Shown in pieces: positions 45,495 to 57,899 of a DNA stretch of 64,000 bases. Both the position numbers and the translations under genes were made by a program. Numbering within the stretch: the first letter of the stretch is position 1; each line of letters starts with the position of its first letter. The notes beneath the pieces are model-generated. The model was not told the origin of the DNA. It saw nothing but the letters and a program-made list of their open reading frames with translations, and ran no database searches. Source of the stretch: Cottoperca gobio (lineage: Eukaryota > Chordata > Actinopteri > Perciformes > Bovichtidae); the NCBI RefSeq assembly GCF_900634415.1, contig NC_041373.1, positions 13,665,817 through 13,729,816 of the forward strand, given 5' to 3'.

Positions 45495-46160
45495 CTACAC
45501 ACACACAAACACACACATTGGTGTTACGACTCAGGTTCAGACGACATCTGAAGCAGATTTTTTGTATTCCATTTAACATGTTTGAATAGCGTCAGAAAGT
45601 TTTTTTTTTTTTTATGTGATGGATTATCAGAGTACACAGAATGAATCCATCTTCATATTTCAAAGAGGTTTGATTTTACCTACTTAGTCTATCTGTCCCT
45701 CTTACTAAAAGCTCCCTTATGTAACAAACTAAAGAGCCCATTTTGTTGTTATCTAGCTGCACTCTGGCGGTCCCATCTCTTTGTGCTTCTAACAACTGTC
45801 TACTCTAAAAGCTGTTCACCAATGGTCCCCTTTGCACTCTCTCTTGCCATGATAAAAAGCAATGTGTGTGGTTAAGATATGCATTATTAAAAAATATGTA
45901 AAAATGACTTAAGAATGGTAGCGATGGGGTCAAAGAAAGACCCCTTCTATGGCATCTCAGTTGGTTTGAATTGTTTAGTTAAAAAATCTGCAACAACAAA
46001 GATGGAAAATAAATGAAACCTAATATATTAAAGCATATTTGTGAATATTTGGAGGGGATTAATTGTAAAATGTAAAAAACATTTTTACAGAGAAAGTGAG
46101 GAGGACTAGGAAAGAAAGAGAAGATGGTAAGAGGTCAACCATTTCTTAATTTGACTTTCA

Positions 46161-46161
46161 T

Positions 46162-46221
<60 letters not shown>

Positions 46222-46290
46222 AAGATAGAGCAAGTTAGAGACAGAGCAAGAGACAAAGAGAGAGACAGAGAGCAAGAGAGAGACAGAGAG

Positions 46291-46355
<65 letters not shown>
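46161..46355. repeat. Long (GA)n polypurine tract with CAGAGAGCAAGAGA sub-repeats
   Basis: About 195 bp of nearly pure purine on plus, with a middle section of imperfect GAGCAAGAGAGAGACAGA units between two GA runs. The transcript carries the CU strand. Confidence 0.95.
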
Positions 46356-46357
<2 letters not shown>

Positions 46358-47489
46358 AAAGATCTGACTTTTGAAGAAAGAACTGGGAGGAGGTGGAAAA
46401 TGAGTGAAAGCTAACTGATTCTCAACAGAGGAATGAAAGGAGAAAAAGAAGTGTGTGTGGGAGAGTGACAATCACAGGGGTGACAACAGGCTATTGAGGT
46501 TGGCAGGGCGCACAGTGATGCAAGTCATTTGAGGTTAAGAGCTCACAGTTGACAAAACAGTTTATCCAAATGCCAATATATGTAAAGTAGAATGAGCCCC
46601 CGATATAACAAAAACACACACACACACATACACACATGCACGCACACACACAGGAGGAGAGGCAGAACACTCCTTTTGTGTCGGGGGGGATCTAAGCACA
46701 TCATTTTCCGATAAGCGCACATCTCACAGTTTATTATCTTGCTGATATCATGGCCACCTGCCAAAGTTGTCCACCCACCCAAATATAATATGGACACACC
46801 ATATTCTTAAGGTTTCAAATGTATATTCTACCATGCGTGGTGCCTGGATTACTTTCCAAGTTAGCAATGAGCAACTATCAAATACATAAATATATTATAT
46901 CTTCATTTGACTTTTCATAGTACTAGCTGTCTTATGTTGTGCTAGCATCCTGTGGTAGAACAGTGGGTGGCAAAAGCTTAAAAAGTCAGTGCTGTGGATT
47001 TATGTCCTTTTGAGTAAAATGTAAAATTTGGCTCTGTTTGAGTCTCACTTTCAGCAGGGAAAAACCCTGCCTGTCTTAAAAACTGCTCAGCAACCACTTG
47101 TGGTAGAAGGGGAACAACTGATGTCTGCCAGTTTAAAAACAAAAAACATGGCCAGTTTCACAAACTCAGGGTGTCTTTCCCCTCAATTACCTCCAGCAAT
47201 TAAAAGATACACCTGGAAATATTTCACTCGTTGCCCTCAAATCCTGTGAAAACAATTAATTGATTCTATAGAAATCTGCCCACTCAAATCCCCATAGTGA
47301 CTGTGTCTGCCTCACGACCATTGAAATTAATCAAATCTATGGTTAACAGAAGAGGAGTTATACATGAAAACCTAATAAAAATAAACACCACCGCTGCAAA
47401 AGTGCAACTAAATCGAAAAATTAAATGTCAAATTAAACATCAGATCTTTATCAACGAAAGCTGGATTGGTAAATGATTTAATATCAGAT

Positions 47490-48084
47490 AATAAGATTGA
47501 TTTATTTTGTCTCACTGAAACCTGGCTGAGACATGAAGAATATGTCAGTCTAAATTAATCCACTTCTCCTGGTCATATTAATACTCACATTCCTCGAGGT
47601 ACTGGCCGAGGAGGTGGAGTTGCGGCCATATTTGACTCAAACCTCTTGATCAATCCTAAACCTAAACTAAACTATAACTCTTTTGAAAGCCTTGTTCTTA
47701 CGCTCTCAAACCCAACATGGAAAACAATAAAGCCAGTTTTATTTGTTACTGTGTACCGCCCTCCTGGTCCGTATTCTGAATTTCTATCTGAATTCTTATC
47801 AAGTTTAATCCAGATAACAGATAAAGTCATTATTGTAGGTGACTTTAATATTCATGTGGATGTTGATAGTGAGCCTTAATAATGCCTTTATCTCAATATT
47901 AGATTCAATTGGGTTCAGTCCGAATGTACATGAACCATCTCATTGTTTAAACCACACTCCGGACCTTGTTCTGGGATATGGTGTTGAAATTGAAAGTTTA
48001 TCAGTGTGTCCACATAATCCTCTTTTATCAGACGATTTGTTTTTAAAACTTTTGAAGTCCTGTTACTGGACTACAAGCCAGTAG
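47490..48084 (+). pseudogene. L2 endonuclease domain remnant
   Basis: Readable motifs: IDLFCLTETWL, a GRGGGVA block, VTVYRPPGPYSEF, GDFNIHVD, then after a +1 shift SIGFSPNVHEPSHCLNHT. This is the apurinic-type endonuclease of L2 LINEs (LTETWL, YRPP and GDFN are its usual boxes). Stops and the frameshift inactivate it. Confidence 0.85.
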
Positions 48085-48669
48085 ACAAAATATCCTACGC
48101 TCGATGTCTATCTGAAAGTGCTGTGACTAAATTTAAGGAAGTGATTCCATCAGTACTTAATTCAATACCAGGACTCAATATCAATATAACGGAGGACTCC
48201 AATGCTAACTTTAGTCCCTCCCAAATTAATCATCTTGTTGATAGCGCTGCAGCCTCACTGCGAATAACACTCAACTCTGTCGCTCCTCTAAAGAAGAAGA
48301 TCATAAAACAGAAAAAGAAAGCTCCATGGCTTAATTTACAAATCCGCAAACTAAAACAAAAGTTGAGAAATCTTGAAAGTAAATGGCGTTCCACTAAATT
48401 GGAAGAATCTCGTTTAGTCTGGTTAGATCATCTTAAAACGTATAAGAAGGCTCTCCGTAATGCCAGAGCAGCTTATTACTCTTCCTTAATAGAAGAAAAT
48501 AAGAACAACCCCAGGTTTCTTTTCAGCACTGTAGCCAGGCTGACAGAGAGCCACAGCTCTACAGAGCCTTCTGTTCCTATATCTCTCGGTAGTGACGACT
48601 TCATGAGCTTCTTTAACCATAAAATTATAATTATTAGAGACAGAATTAATCTCTTCACATAATAATAGT

Positions 48670-49895
48670 TTATTTGAGGTTTTTCAATCTGGATTTAGAG
48701 TTCATCATAGCACAGAGACGGCACTGGTGAAAGTTACCAATGACCTTCTATTGGCATCAGACAAAGGACTTGTCTCTGTTCTTGTCTTGTTAGACCTCAG
48801 TGCTGCTTTCGACACTGTTGATCAGGACATTCTACTACAGAGACTGGAACATTGTGTAGGCATAAAAGGAACCGCACTAAGCTGGTTCAAGTCCTATTTA
48901 TCTGAGTGATCTCAATGTGTATGTGTTAACGATAAATCCTCCATGACAGCCAAAGTCAGTCTTGGAGTCCTGCAGGGTTCTGTACTTGGACCGATTCTAT
49001 TCACCTTATATATGCTTCCTTTGGGAAATATTATAAGGAACCACTCTATAAACTTTCATTGTTATGCGGATGATACCCAATTATATCTATCAATTAAACC
49101 AGACGAAACCAATCAATTGGCTAAACTTCAAGCATGCCTTAAAGACATAAAAACTTGGATGTCTAGCAACTTTTTGATGTTAAACACAGACAAAACTGAA
49201 GTTATTATACTTGGCCCGAAACGCATTTTCTAATGACATAGAAGCTCTGGATGGCATTAATTTGGCCTCCAGCACCACTGTAAGGAATCTTGGCGTCATC
49301 TTTGATCAGGATCTGTCTTTTAACTCCCACATAAAACAAATCTCAAGTACTGCCTTCTTTCATCTACGTAACATTGCAAAAATAAGACACGTCCTGTCTC
49401 AAAATGATGCAGAAAAACTAATCCATGCATTTGTTACTTCAAGGCTGGATTACTGCAACTCATTGTTATCAGGTTGTCCCAAAATGTCGCTTAAGACTCT
49501 TCAGCTGATCCAAAATGCAGCGGCACGTGTATTGACAAGAACTAGGAAACGGGATCATATTACTCCTGTATTTTCTGCTCTGCACTGGCTTCCGGTAAAA
49601 TACAGAATAGAATTCAAAATCCTTCTTCCTGATTTACAAATCAATTAATGGTCAGGCTCCAGCATATCTTAAAGATCTCATAGTACCTTATAAACCAACT
49701 AGAGCATTGCGCTCCCAGACTGCAGGGTTACTTGTGGTTCCTAGAGTCTCTAAGAGTACAATGGGAGCCAGAGCCTTCAGCTATCAAGCTCCTCTCCAGT
49801 GGAACCAGCTTCCAGTTTGTGTTCGGGAGGCAGACACCCTCTCCACATTTAAGAGCAGGCTAAAGACTTTCCTTTTTGATAAAGCTTATAGTTAG
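48670..49895 (+). pseudogene. L2 reverse transcriptase remnant
   Basis: Shows FQSGFRVHHSTETAL, LLDLSAAFDTVDQDILL, GVLQGSVLGPILFTLYM, CYADDTQLYLSI and FLMLNTDKTEVIILGPK, the ordered reverse-transcriptase boxes of L2/CR1-type elements. The downstream DYCNSLLSG, NAAARVLT and HWLPV motifs are also typical. Broken by a stop at 48909, and frameshifts near 49230 and 49645. Confidence 0.9.
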
Positions 49896-52425
49896 GGCTG
49901 GCTCAGGTTTGCCCATCCCCAGAGTTTCTGTGTCTTTGATGTGGCAGGTTGCCACTGATAAAGTTTACATCAGGATCAGGAATCGTGGCTGCGCCTGCTG
50001 CCCTGGTCCTGCTGGACACCGGGAAGTCTTTTTGACATTTTCCTGGATTCATCCATACTTTCTCTTTTTCAACACATAATTTCTGTCAAATGTTGTATTT
50101 GTACTATGTTGTTTATCCTTTACACACGACATCTATTGCACGTCTGTCCGTCCTGGGAGAGGGATCCCTCCTCAGTTGCTCTCCCTGAGGTTAATTCCAT
50201 TTTTCCCCCTTTAATTATGGGGTTTCTTTTAGGAAGTTTTTCCTTGTGCGATGCGAGGGTCTAAGGACAGAGGGTGTCGTAACCTGTACAGTCTGTAAAG
50301 CACACTGAGACAAATGTATAATTTGTGATATTGGGCTATATAAATACATTTGATTTGATAGAAAAGTGTTGCAAACATGATAACACATCAGTCAGCCACA
50401 TTGTTGCACTGGATGACAATAGATCAAGTTCAGGGCTAAAGTTGTGTAGTGTGAACGAGGCATAATGTAGCTACAGAAACGCTTGTTTACACCGTATATA
50501 ACGGCAAAAGCATTAGCTGGCCCACAGAGCCAGTACCATACTGTACAGTCCATTTGACTACAGCACAATTGCTACACCAAAGTAGAACAATGCACACTGT
50601 CCTTACAGTATAGCTGGATTGCTTCACCAGCTTGTAGGGTGCTCAATCTGTGGCAGTATGATGGATTCACTGGCCAAATAGCCAATTAGGCACTTTGTAG
50701 TCTGACACTCTCACAACGGGACATTTAATAATAGGGGACACGGACGTGTGTGTGTGTGTGTGTGCACGCATATGAAGACAACCCAAGGCCTTTCTAGTGA
50801 TGCTGATTAATGGGCTTGTATAAGTGACACAACCCCAATCTTTGCTTCTCCTTTTTCTATTTCTCTCTTTCCTTGTCTTCCCTTCTGTCTGTGTAGCTTA
50901 TATCCGTTCCTCTCTCATACAACTCCCCTCTCTCTGTGCTCATTCAAAATGTAATGAAGTTTTAAGCAGAAAAATGTCCAAACTACTTTTATCCATTTTA
51001 GATTTAAAGACCCTTGGGGCACAAAGATAATACACTAATTGTCAAGGTCCAGAGAGCAATTGACTAAGTATACGTCTACATGTCTGTGAGTATGTATGTG
51101 TCAAGACTCCTTTACACACGGTACAATTGTTAACGTAATAAGGGCCCACTGAACACCTCTCACATCTCTCTTCCTTCCTCACGCTCTTTAAACTCCCCCC
51201 ACTTGTTCTCTCCCTTCATATTGTGTGTGAATGTGTGTGTGAGAGAAGGTCAGAGTATTCAAATCAGCAAGTTCTCTCCTAAGAGGGGCCTTAAACCAAG
51301 GCCTTTTTTTGCTTTAATTCACACATGGGGGAGGGGTGTCAGTGAAGAATAGGAAAGGAGAAAAGATTATTTTAATAGACTAATAGATGGATAATGAGGG
51401 GGTAGAAGAGAGGAGAATCTAGAAAGGGAAATTGTTGAAAGCCAGAGGAGAAGAGGAAGAGGAAACAGGGGACGGCAGGGGACGGCAGGGGGGGACTCCA
51501 TCCAATGTCTTCATTTCTTTCATGTGAGAGCAACTGAAGATCTGACTTTTAAAAAGGAAGCGTGGGAAGAACACAAAAGGAGAGATACACTCTGATGACC
51601 TAAGATCAATTAGGTTAGAGAGAAAGTGAAGAAGGGCACTGCTCCATCTTTAGAGAAAAAGCTCTTGCGGTGGAGTAAAGATGAGTTGATTAGTTAAGAG
51701 TATAGGAGTATTGGGAGTATAGTTTTAAGTGCTTCCTCCGCAATGAAATGGCAAAACAATTAAGAGACCATTTAAATGTCCTCTTGTCTCTTTCAGTTGA
51801 AAAATAACACTAGCTACACATTTTTTGCACTCGAGAATAAAGTGATTGGCAGTTTGCAGGATTTTTAGGTTCCAGTTGGCAAATAAGAAAACTGCTGATC
51901 TGGTAAGGACTTGAACAGACACAGCCTGTTGCCTCTGTCCAGTCCCTCAGCTGGTTACACTGCCTGTTTCAAGATTTTTCAGGAGGTGTGAAGTTACTCT
52001 TTAAGGTCTTACCATCAAAATTGTAAAGGCCAGACGAGCCTCATTTAAACCAAAGATTATTTGTTTTCCAGGTAGTAATTTGTTATGCTCTTTCTCTGCC
52101 CATGCATTTTCTAAATGTATTATTCCGCTCAGGATTATGGGACCAGAGTCTGTATTTTTTTAAATATTCATATTGGTTTCAAATTGATTGTTACAAACAC
52201 ATTTTGGCTTGGTTATTATGATTACTATTGTTAGTGAATAGATGGGTTTTTTTTTTTTAAACTAAAATTGCCTCTGAAATTTCACAAAACGCCACAGCTG
52301 TTGTTCGTGGCATTTTACTGTGAAGGATTTAGTTTCCCCCTGGCAGCCGCTCCATTTAATTCCATTGGGGACGTGAAACAAGTAAAGACGAGCAGTAATC
52401 TGTGCAGTACAGCTCGGTTTCTTAC

Positions 52426-52519
52426 CCCATCTGGGTGTCCGTCTGAGGCTGTGACCACCAGGGTATAATAATCCAGAGACTCCCTGTCCAGAGGCTTGTA
52501 CAGCACCAAATACCCTGAA
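52426..52519 (-). CDS. pcdh15: pcdh15 exon E6: EC6 C-terminal half
   Basis: Acceptor AG at 52521-52520 (ttttttcttcag), donor gtaagaaa from 52425. One base completes an Asn codon from E5; it ends phase 0. It reads SGYLVLYKPLDRESLDYYTL then VVTASDGHPDG. LDRES is the calcium-binding LDRE motif; ITASDGRPDG is the mammalian counterpart at the exon end. Confidence 0.95.
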
Positions 52520-53423
52520 CTGAAGAAAAAACACACAGAGTCAGGTTAACCCCCGAGGCATGAGCTTAACATGGATCAAGTACAATACAAATAAAAACAC
52601 AGGACCAAGAAGAGCAAACGCAGCAGAACAGAAATGTGGAGTCGTGTTCGTTTCATTCACACAAGTCCGAGGATTTTAACCTTGTGGATCATTCTCATGC
52701 TGATACTTCCAGCCCTTTTAGATCCTATGATAACTCTGGATCATGGGGAACATGTGCACACCTGTTATGTTTTATTGAAATGTTAATTCCTCTTTATTTA
52801 CACAATTTTAGATAAAAACGTTTCAGACAACTGCAAACACTGATAAGCATAAAAGCCTCAACACCGAGACGCTTATTACTGGGATTATATGTAAGCCTCA
52901 AAAAACACTTCTTACATTACTTATCAAAAAATAAAGAGTTTATATGCAAAATACTTTAAAACTACAGTAAGATCTTATCTGAATCAGAACACTGATTAAT
53001 TTCACATTCACTGCCTTTACTTTAGGTCTTAGGACCAGCTCCTTGAATAATTATTTTTTTTAAACCACAAGTGTGAATTATTAGTTTGGTTCCCTAGTCA
53101 TATAATCTCAGACTCATGTTGCTCATTGAGCACAAGTCAGTAATCAAACATGTCCAAACAGAAGCAAAGAGATAAAAGTCAGATTTAAGGGCAAATGATC
53201 AACGCATAAGTAAAGATCTACTCTGGAAGATCAACAGCTTCAGTGCACCCTGTCTCAGACTTCTGACCAATCAAAACCAGCACAAACCTTTGATGTTGCT
53301 GTTGATTGACTAAACTTTATACATTGCCAAGTGAAGATTTACATAATGATTGAAGTGTTTTTAATATAAACTACTTTCATGAATTAGAAACCATCTGAAA
53401 TGCACATTTTCTCTAAATATTGA

Positions 53424-53425
<2 letters not shown>

Positions 53426-53477
<52 letters not shown>
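53426..53477. repeat. (TG)n microsatellite
   Basis: About 26 TG units on plus. Confidence 0.97.
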
Positions 53478-53480
<3 letters not shown>

Positions 53481-54490
53481 AACGTGACTTCACAGAGTTC
53501 GCTTTTCATGAATTATCTATAAATATACATGAAACACTTGTTTAGAAAAAAAAAATACTTTACATCTTTCCTTCGAGTAGACCATTTAACATCTTCACAC
53601 ACATTCACTTTGTCTTTTTTTCCCTCAATAACAGCGCACATTTTGACACATTTTCTCCACATGCTCTAAAACCGAACATCTGCTACAGCATTCGCGTGGA
53701 GGACCTATAATAAAAACCCATTATTTATGATTAAAATGTATTCATAAACAAATGGTGATAAACCTCCTCAAAGCTCATCACTTGAGTCGCGTACTGATGG
53801 TGGCCCTTTTATAAATGTATTAAACCACTCTAAATCTTTTTAACATAAGTGTGTGTTCCATCAATGGCAGCCACCTTGTAAAATGGGCAAATAAGAGTAT
53901 TTGAGAGTTAAATTCTACACCTAAGCAATGAAAACCCCTCCATCCTGTGCCAGTATGAGAGGCACAACATGTTACAATTGTGTGGTGAAAAATAACAACT
54001 TGGCTTGTCCTCATAGTGCCATAATGCACAAAGCACAGCTGAGGCACAGGAAAATGTTGGCACATATTGGAAGATTTCACAATTTCCGACAGAACCCACT
54101 AGATACCCCTACAATGCAGTAATTAAAGTCTTTTTAATCTTTGCTATTATGAATTACAGGGGGCTCCTTAACTTCATCCTTTTCTTTCATTCTAAATAGC
54201 AATTTGTTCGCCACTCTTGTTAATCGTTTCCTTCCCAGCTCTCTCCACCATATATCCATCTTTTGCCCTGCTCTCTTATCTCTTCCTCTCCCTGTTCTTC
54301 CCTCTCCTATGCCCCTTGTCTTGCAGTCTTCCGCCATATTCTCCTTTGTTTCTCTCTTGCCTTGTCTCTGTAGATAGAAAATGTAGATAGGATCTTACCC
54401 CAGCATAAGAAATGCATTTTTAATGAGCAATAAATGAATAAATACAACAAAAGCCCTCAGAGTCCGTATATGCATCAAACATGATGAAAT

Positions 54491-54494
54491 GCGT

Positions 54495-54535
<41 letters not shown>
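54491..54535. repeat. (TG)n microsatellite fused to the E5 donor
   Basis: About 22 TG/CG units on plus; in the transcript the donor gtaag runs directly into (CA)n. Confidence 0.96.
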
Positions 54536-54537
<2 letters not shown>

Positions 54538-54540
54538 TAC

Positions 54541-54620
54541 TTCTGCTTTAGTGCAAAATGTCCATGGGCATCTCCACTGTGGATTTCGTAGGTGATGGGG
54601 TCCCTTTCCCGATCGACTGC
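54541..54620 (-). CDS. pcdh15: pcdh15 exon E5: EC6 middle
   Basis: Acceptor AG at 54622-54621 (acttcttaag), donor gtaagcac from 54540; phase 0 in, phase 2 out (80 bp). It reads AVDRERDPITYEIHSGDAHG then HFALKQ. It aligns with mammalian ATDREGDSITYAIENGD; the DRE-type DxD region is AVDRERD here. Confidence 0.93.
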
Positions 54621-55099
54621 CTTAAGAAGTACACAATGACCCACAATACATTAACACACATACGCTCTTATCAGAACATTTGACATTTCTATGTATTGTA
54701 CATCAGCGACTTCCAACCAGGAAGTAATTCTGTAGTTGTGAGGGGCTATGTGGAAAGAGTTCAGCTCAAATAATTAGAAAGATATAGGAATAACAATTAG
54801 ATTAGAAAAAAAACACATATTGAGTCAGCTGTAACTCTTTAACATTGTGATTGATATTAGAAACATTTGTGAAAAACATTAGCAATTGAGAATAGAAGCT
54901 GAAACTGTTAAAGTAATGAATACAGTTCAAATAAAAGTAATGTAAAGTAATGGATAAATGGTTGATATAGCTAAAAGAAATGTTTGCGAAACGTAGAAGA
55001 TAAACGTCTGAAACATCTATCTTCTGCTACTCTGAATGGGATAGCTGAGATCATCTGTAAGGAGGAGCTGTGAAGGTGAAAAGCGCTGGTACATAGTGT

Positions 55100-55152
<53 letters not shown>

Positions 55153-55182
55153 TGTGTGACAGAGAGGGGGGCGAGAGTGTAC
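54621..55182. other. Intron between E5 and E4
   Basis: About 0.56 kb, with a (TG)n tract at 55102-55148 close to the E4 donor. Otherwise unremarkable AT-rich sequence. Confidence 0.65.
55102..55148. repeat. (TG)n microsatellite past the E4 donor
   Basis: About 23 TG units on plus; (CA)n in the transcript, about 34 nt past the E4 donor. Confidence 0.95.
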
Positions 55183-55315
55183 CTGCAGATTAAGCAGTGT
55201 AGCTCCAGTCCTCATAGCTTCGCTGATCTCCAGGTTGTACTGTTGCCTGAGAAAGCGTGGAGGACTCTGGTTGTTTGGGGGCAAAACTTCAATATACACC
55301 GTCGTAATGGATGAC
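55183..55315 (-). CDS. pcdh15: pcdh15 exon E4: EC5 end, noncanonical linker, EC6 start
   Basis: Acceptor AG at 55317-55316, donor gtacactc from 55182. One base completes an Arg codon and it ends phase 0. It reads SSITTVYIEVLPPNNQSPPR, then FLRQQYNLEISEAMRTGATL and LNLQ. VYIEVLPPNNQSPPRF is identical to the mammalian EC5-EC6 linker as I recall it, which lacks the standard DxNDN calcium motif. The polypyrimidine tract of the acceptor is itself a (CU)n microsatellite (plus GA at 55321-55346). Confidence 0.97.
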
Positions 55316-55319
55316 CTAA

Positions 55320-55320
<1 letters not shown>

Positions 55321-55346
<26 letters not shown>
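55321..55346. repeat. (GA)n microsatellite forming the E4 polypyrimidine tract
   Basis: About 13 GA units on plus, i.e. (CU)n in the transcript, ending 4 nt before the E4 acceptor AG. Confidence 0.95.
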
Positions 55347-55351
<5 letters not shown>

Positions 55352-56065
55352 AAGAAGAGAATGGGGGTAAGGCGGATAAAACAGAGGGAAGATTACAAAG
55401 ACAGATAAAGAAACTGCCTGTAAGAGAGACGCAGAAAAAGGAGTAGTAGTAGCAGAGAAATGTTGGAGAGGGGTGAGAAGAGAAAAAGTGTCAGAGAAGA
55501 GCTGGAGGGCAGCACAAGAGGATAGGGGTTGAAAAAGCAGTGTCAGAGACGGTGAACGGTCTATTATTTAAGTTAAGAGTGGCTGGCCAGTGTTTATTTC
55601 ATTGTACTTCATGCTGTGCTTAACTAATCGATAAGAGCGGGAAGTCAACAGCACTGTGAGTGGCAAAGAGACAGGGCTCTGATGCCGGGCTTTTACAAAT
55701 CTTTTTGCGGGGCTTAACGTTTCTATTGTGCATTTCGACCAACTTATCCCGCTGTTTCAATGATTCATTAATGTCGAGGCTGATGCCGTTTTACTCAGAG
55801 AAAACATTATTCATTCACTTTATTTAAAAGTATGTCTTTGTCTTGTTAGGGCAGTTTTATTCCCACCAGAACACATAGAGCTTTAATATCATATTAGAGT
55901 TAGTAATATTAAGAATGAATGCTGGATGTTATTGTGCAGATGACTATTAAGTACAGTGTGTCGTGTAAGAGAGCTGGGACTCTTAACAAGGACTTCAAAA
56001 TAAAAGTCTCCACTGTCGGGGAACACAATAGCACAGGATACTTTGTGGGAAAAAAAACTTTCTTG

Positions 56066-56068
<3 letters not shown>

Positions 56069-56099
<31 letters not shown>
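56069..56099. repeat. (TA)n microsatellite
   Basis: About 15 TA units. Confidence 0.93.
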
Positions 56100-56101
<2 letters not shown>

Positions 56102-57899
56102 AAATTTGCATTGATAAATAGGAAGAATAAAATGAATTAATTGAGTAAATGTACCCTCGGACCTATTAAGATTCATTTCATACCTAAAGAAAAACAACTT
56201 GCACCTTCTCCACAGAGGTCAAGAAGAAATCGTATAATATATTGCATTTAATATTCATGTATTTTATCAAAAGCCACTTAACTTGTCACCTTTTCACCGT
56301 TAAGTAGCTTTAAAGTTAGAAACATAATCACACTCGACACTCTTGTAGTGGGGAATATACTGTTTATACTTAATCAGGTTGTTCAGACTTTTGACAATAG
56401 ACAAGAGCCATCACATGGGAATATGAGTTATTGTATTGCATTATGAATTTCACAATATGCTCTACTCACGATAACACCTTGAATACTGGGTGCTGGATCC
56501 TTAATGTAGATGATATTAAAAGGAAAGACTAGGACAGCGCTCCAAATTGACTTATGTAATATTGTGCGGCAATATTAAAACTATCTCTTTGTCATAAGTT
56601 ATTTATCCCTGTTTGGTATCTTGGAAAGTTTCCGGATCGTCACTTGATTTAAAATAAAGGTTTGAGTTTGACAGTGTTTGGCTGCGCAGCATGAGTTTGC
56701 ATTGACCACCGGGTCAGTGAGGCTTTAGATATGTTACAATATTTCCCCTCCTGCCTTATCAAAGAAAGTTTTAATGCCTGATGCTGCTTCATATACACAC
56801 ACAACAGTGGCTCACTAAAGTGTCACATTAGGGAGAAAGACCTTATCACCCTAGCCTTGTAACTTGATAGTACAATTCCAATCTTAAGTTTTGTCAAGTT
56901 GGTCATAACTAACGGGTTCGAAAAAGGACCAATTATTCCCATTTCCCAGTTGCCTCCACATGACAAGAGTGATGTTTAGAAACCGCAGGGGGTTTAGTTT
57001 GTGTTCCTACTCGGCGAGAAAGCTGAGTTTCAGCCGGGACAGATTAACTCCACTCAAACTGGCTCATCGACTGAAAAAGCCAAAGAACCTCGGGTATAAA
57101 CAATAGCCCACAAAATCCGTTTACGTTCACAACAATAAATAAATACATAAATAGATAAAAGGCTGGGAAAATGTAAGCTGCCAGAGAAAGTGAAAGCCAG
57201 TGTTTTATTAAAACAATTCAGATGGCATTATTGATGAAAACCGATTGAGGGACTGGAGATTGTTCAGTTATGCTTTCTACTGTAGCTGGGGACTAGTTTT
57301 CCTAAAACTCTGTCTACCAGAAGGCAATTCGTTCTTTTTGATTTAATATGCATTATCCATTTCATAGGTTGTATATAAAACTGTTCCTACTCGTACAGTA
57401 CAGATGCACTCAACACAACCCCAAATGTTTGTACATACAAATAACAACTTGCACATCAGATGCATAATAAATTAACTGAGTGGTAGGCACGCAGCAGTCT
57501 AATGTTTCTGCTGTTAATAAAAACATTGACTTGGTAACTGTAACTATACTGGTCTGTCTGAATAGTAGAAGTGGCACTTTTACTACTACTATTTATCATA
57601 TTACTACTACTGTTATTGATGGAGGGTTTGGTGAGAGGGGTTTCGGAAGCTTGGCTCACAGGTGGAGGTGTTGGGACCCAATCAGCCTCTACCAAGTGCT
57701 GCAAAGTTGTCTTATTTACACTTTGTTTTGTTCTTAGATGGCTTGCCAACAGTTAGCTAATGGTAAATCGACAATCGGGAATCACCCGTTTTTGTTTCTT
57801 TTGGGACTTTCTGCAGTATCATAAATTTAGGACTATTGTAGTATACTACGAGTCCTTACTACAGTTGATTGTACAGGTGTGTATAGGTGAGCTTATGAA

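Larger units (their letters stand above)
47030..50360 (+). mobile_element. L2-clade LINE retrotransposon, truncated and internally deleted
   Basis: A non-LTR element in the antisense orientation to pcdh15. Coding remnants in order: endonuclease (47490-48084; IIVGDFNIHVD motif near 47840), a Lys-rich linker (48123-48662), reverse transcriptase (48670-49235, catalytic YADD at 49063-49074), and the C-terminal region with HWLPV and the ALRSQTAGLL block (49235-49895). The 3' region has GGAAGTTTTTCCTTG and a GCTATATAAATACATTTGAT tail. The frame is broken by stops (e.g. near 47556, 48660, 48909) and frameshifts (near 47875, 49230, 49645). The linker jumps straight to the FQSGFR motif of the polymerase: the N-terminal polymerase part is missing. 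It cannot be active. Confidence 0.9.
45495..52425. other. Intron between E7 and E6
   Basis: About 6.9 kb. Short CA stretch beside the E7 acceptor (45497-45520), GA tract at 46161-46355, a truncated L2 LINE at 47030-50360, CA-rich patches near 46610-46650 and TG near 50744-50764. Purine-rich low-complexity sequence at 51340-51490 includes a GGGGACGGCA duplication. A poly-T lies at about 52245-52258. No host gene seen. Confidence 0.65.
52520..54540. other. Intron between E6 and E5
   Basis: About 2 kb, AT-rich, with (TG)n tracts at 53426-53477 and 54491-54535. No gene or other repeat recognised. Confidence 0.6.

Noticed and set aside
57456..57756. Overlapping frames on both strands near 57.5 kb
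   Set aside because: Caused by short TACTACTA/TTATTA-type repeats; no splice sites or motif in agreement.
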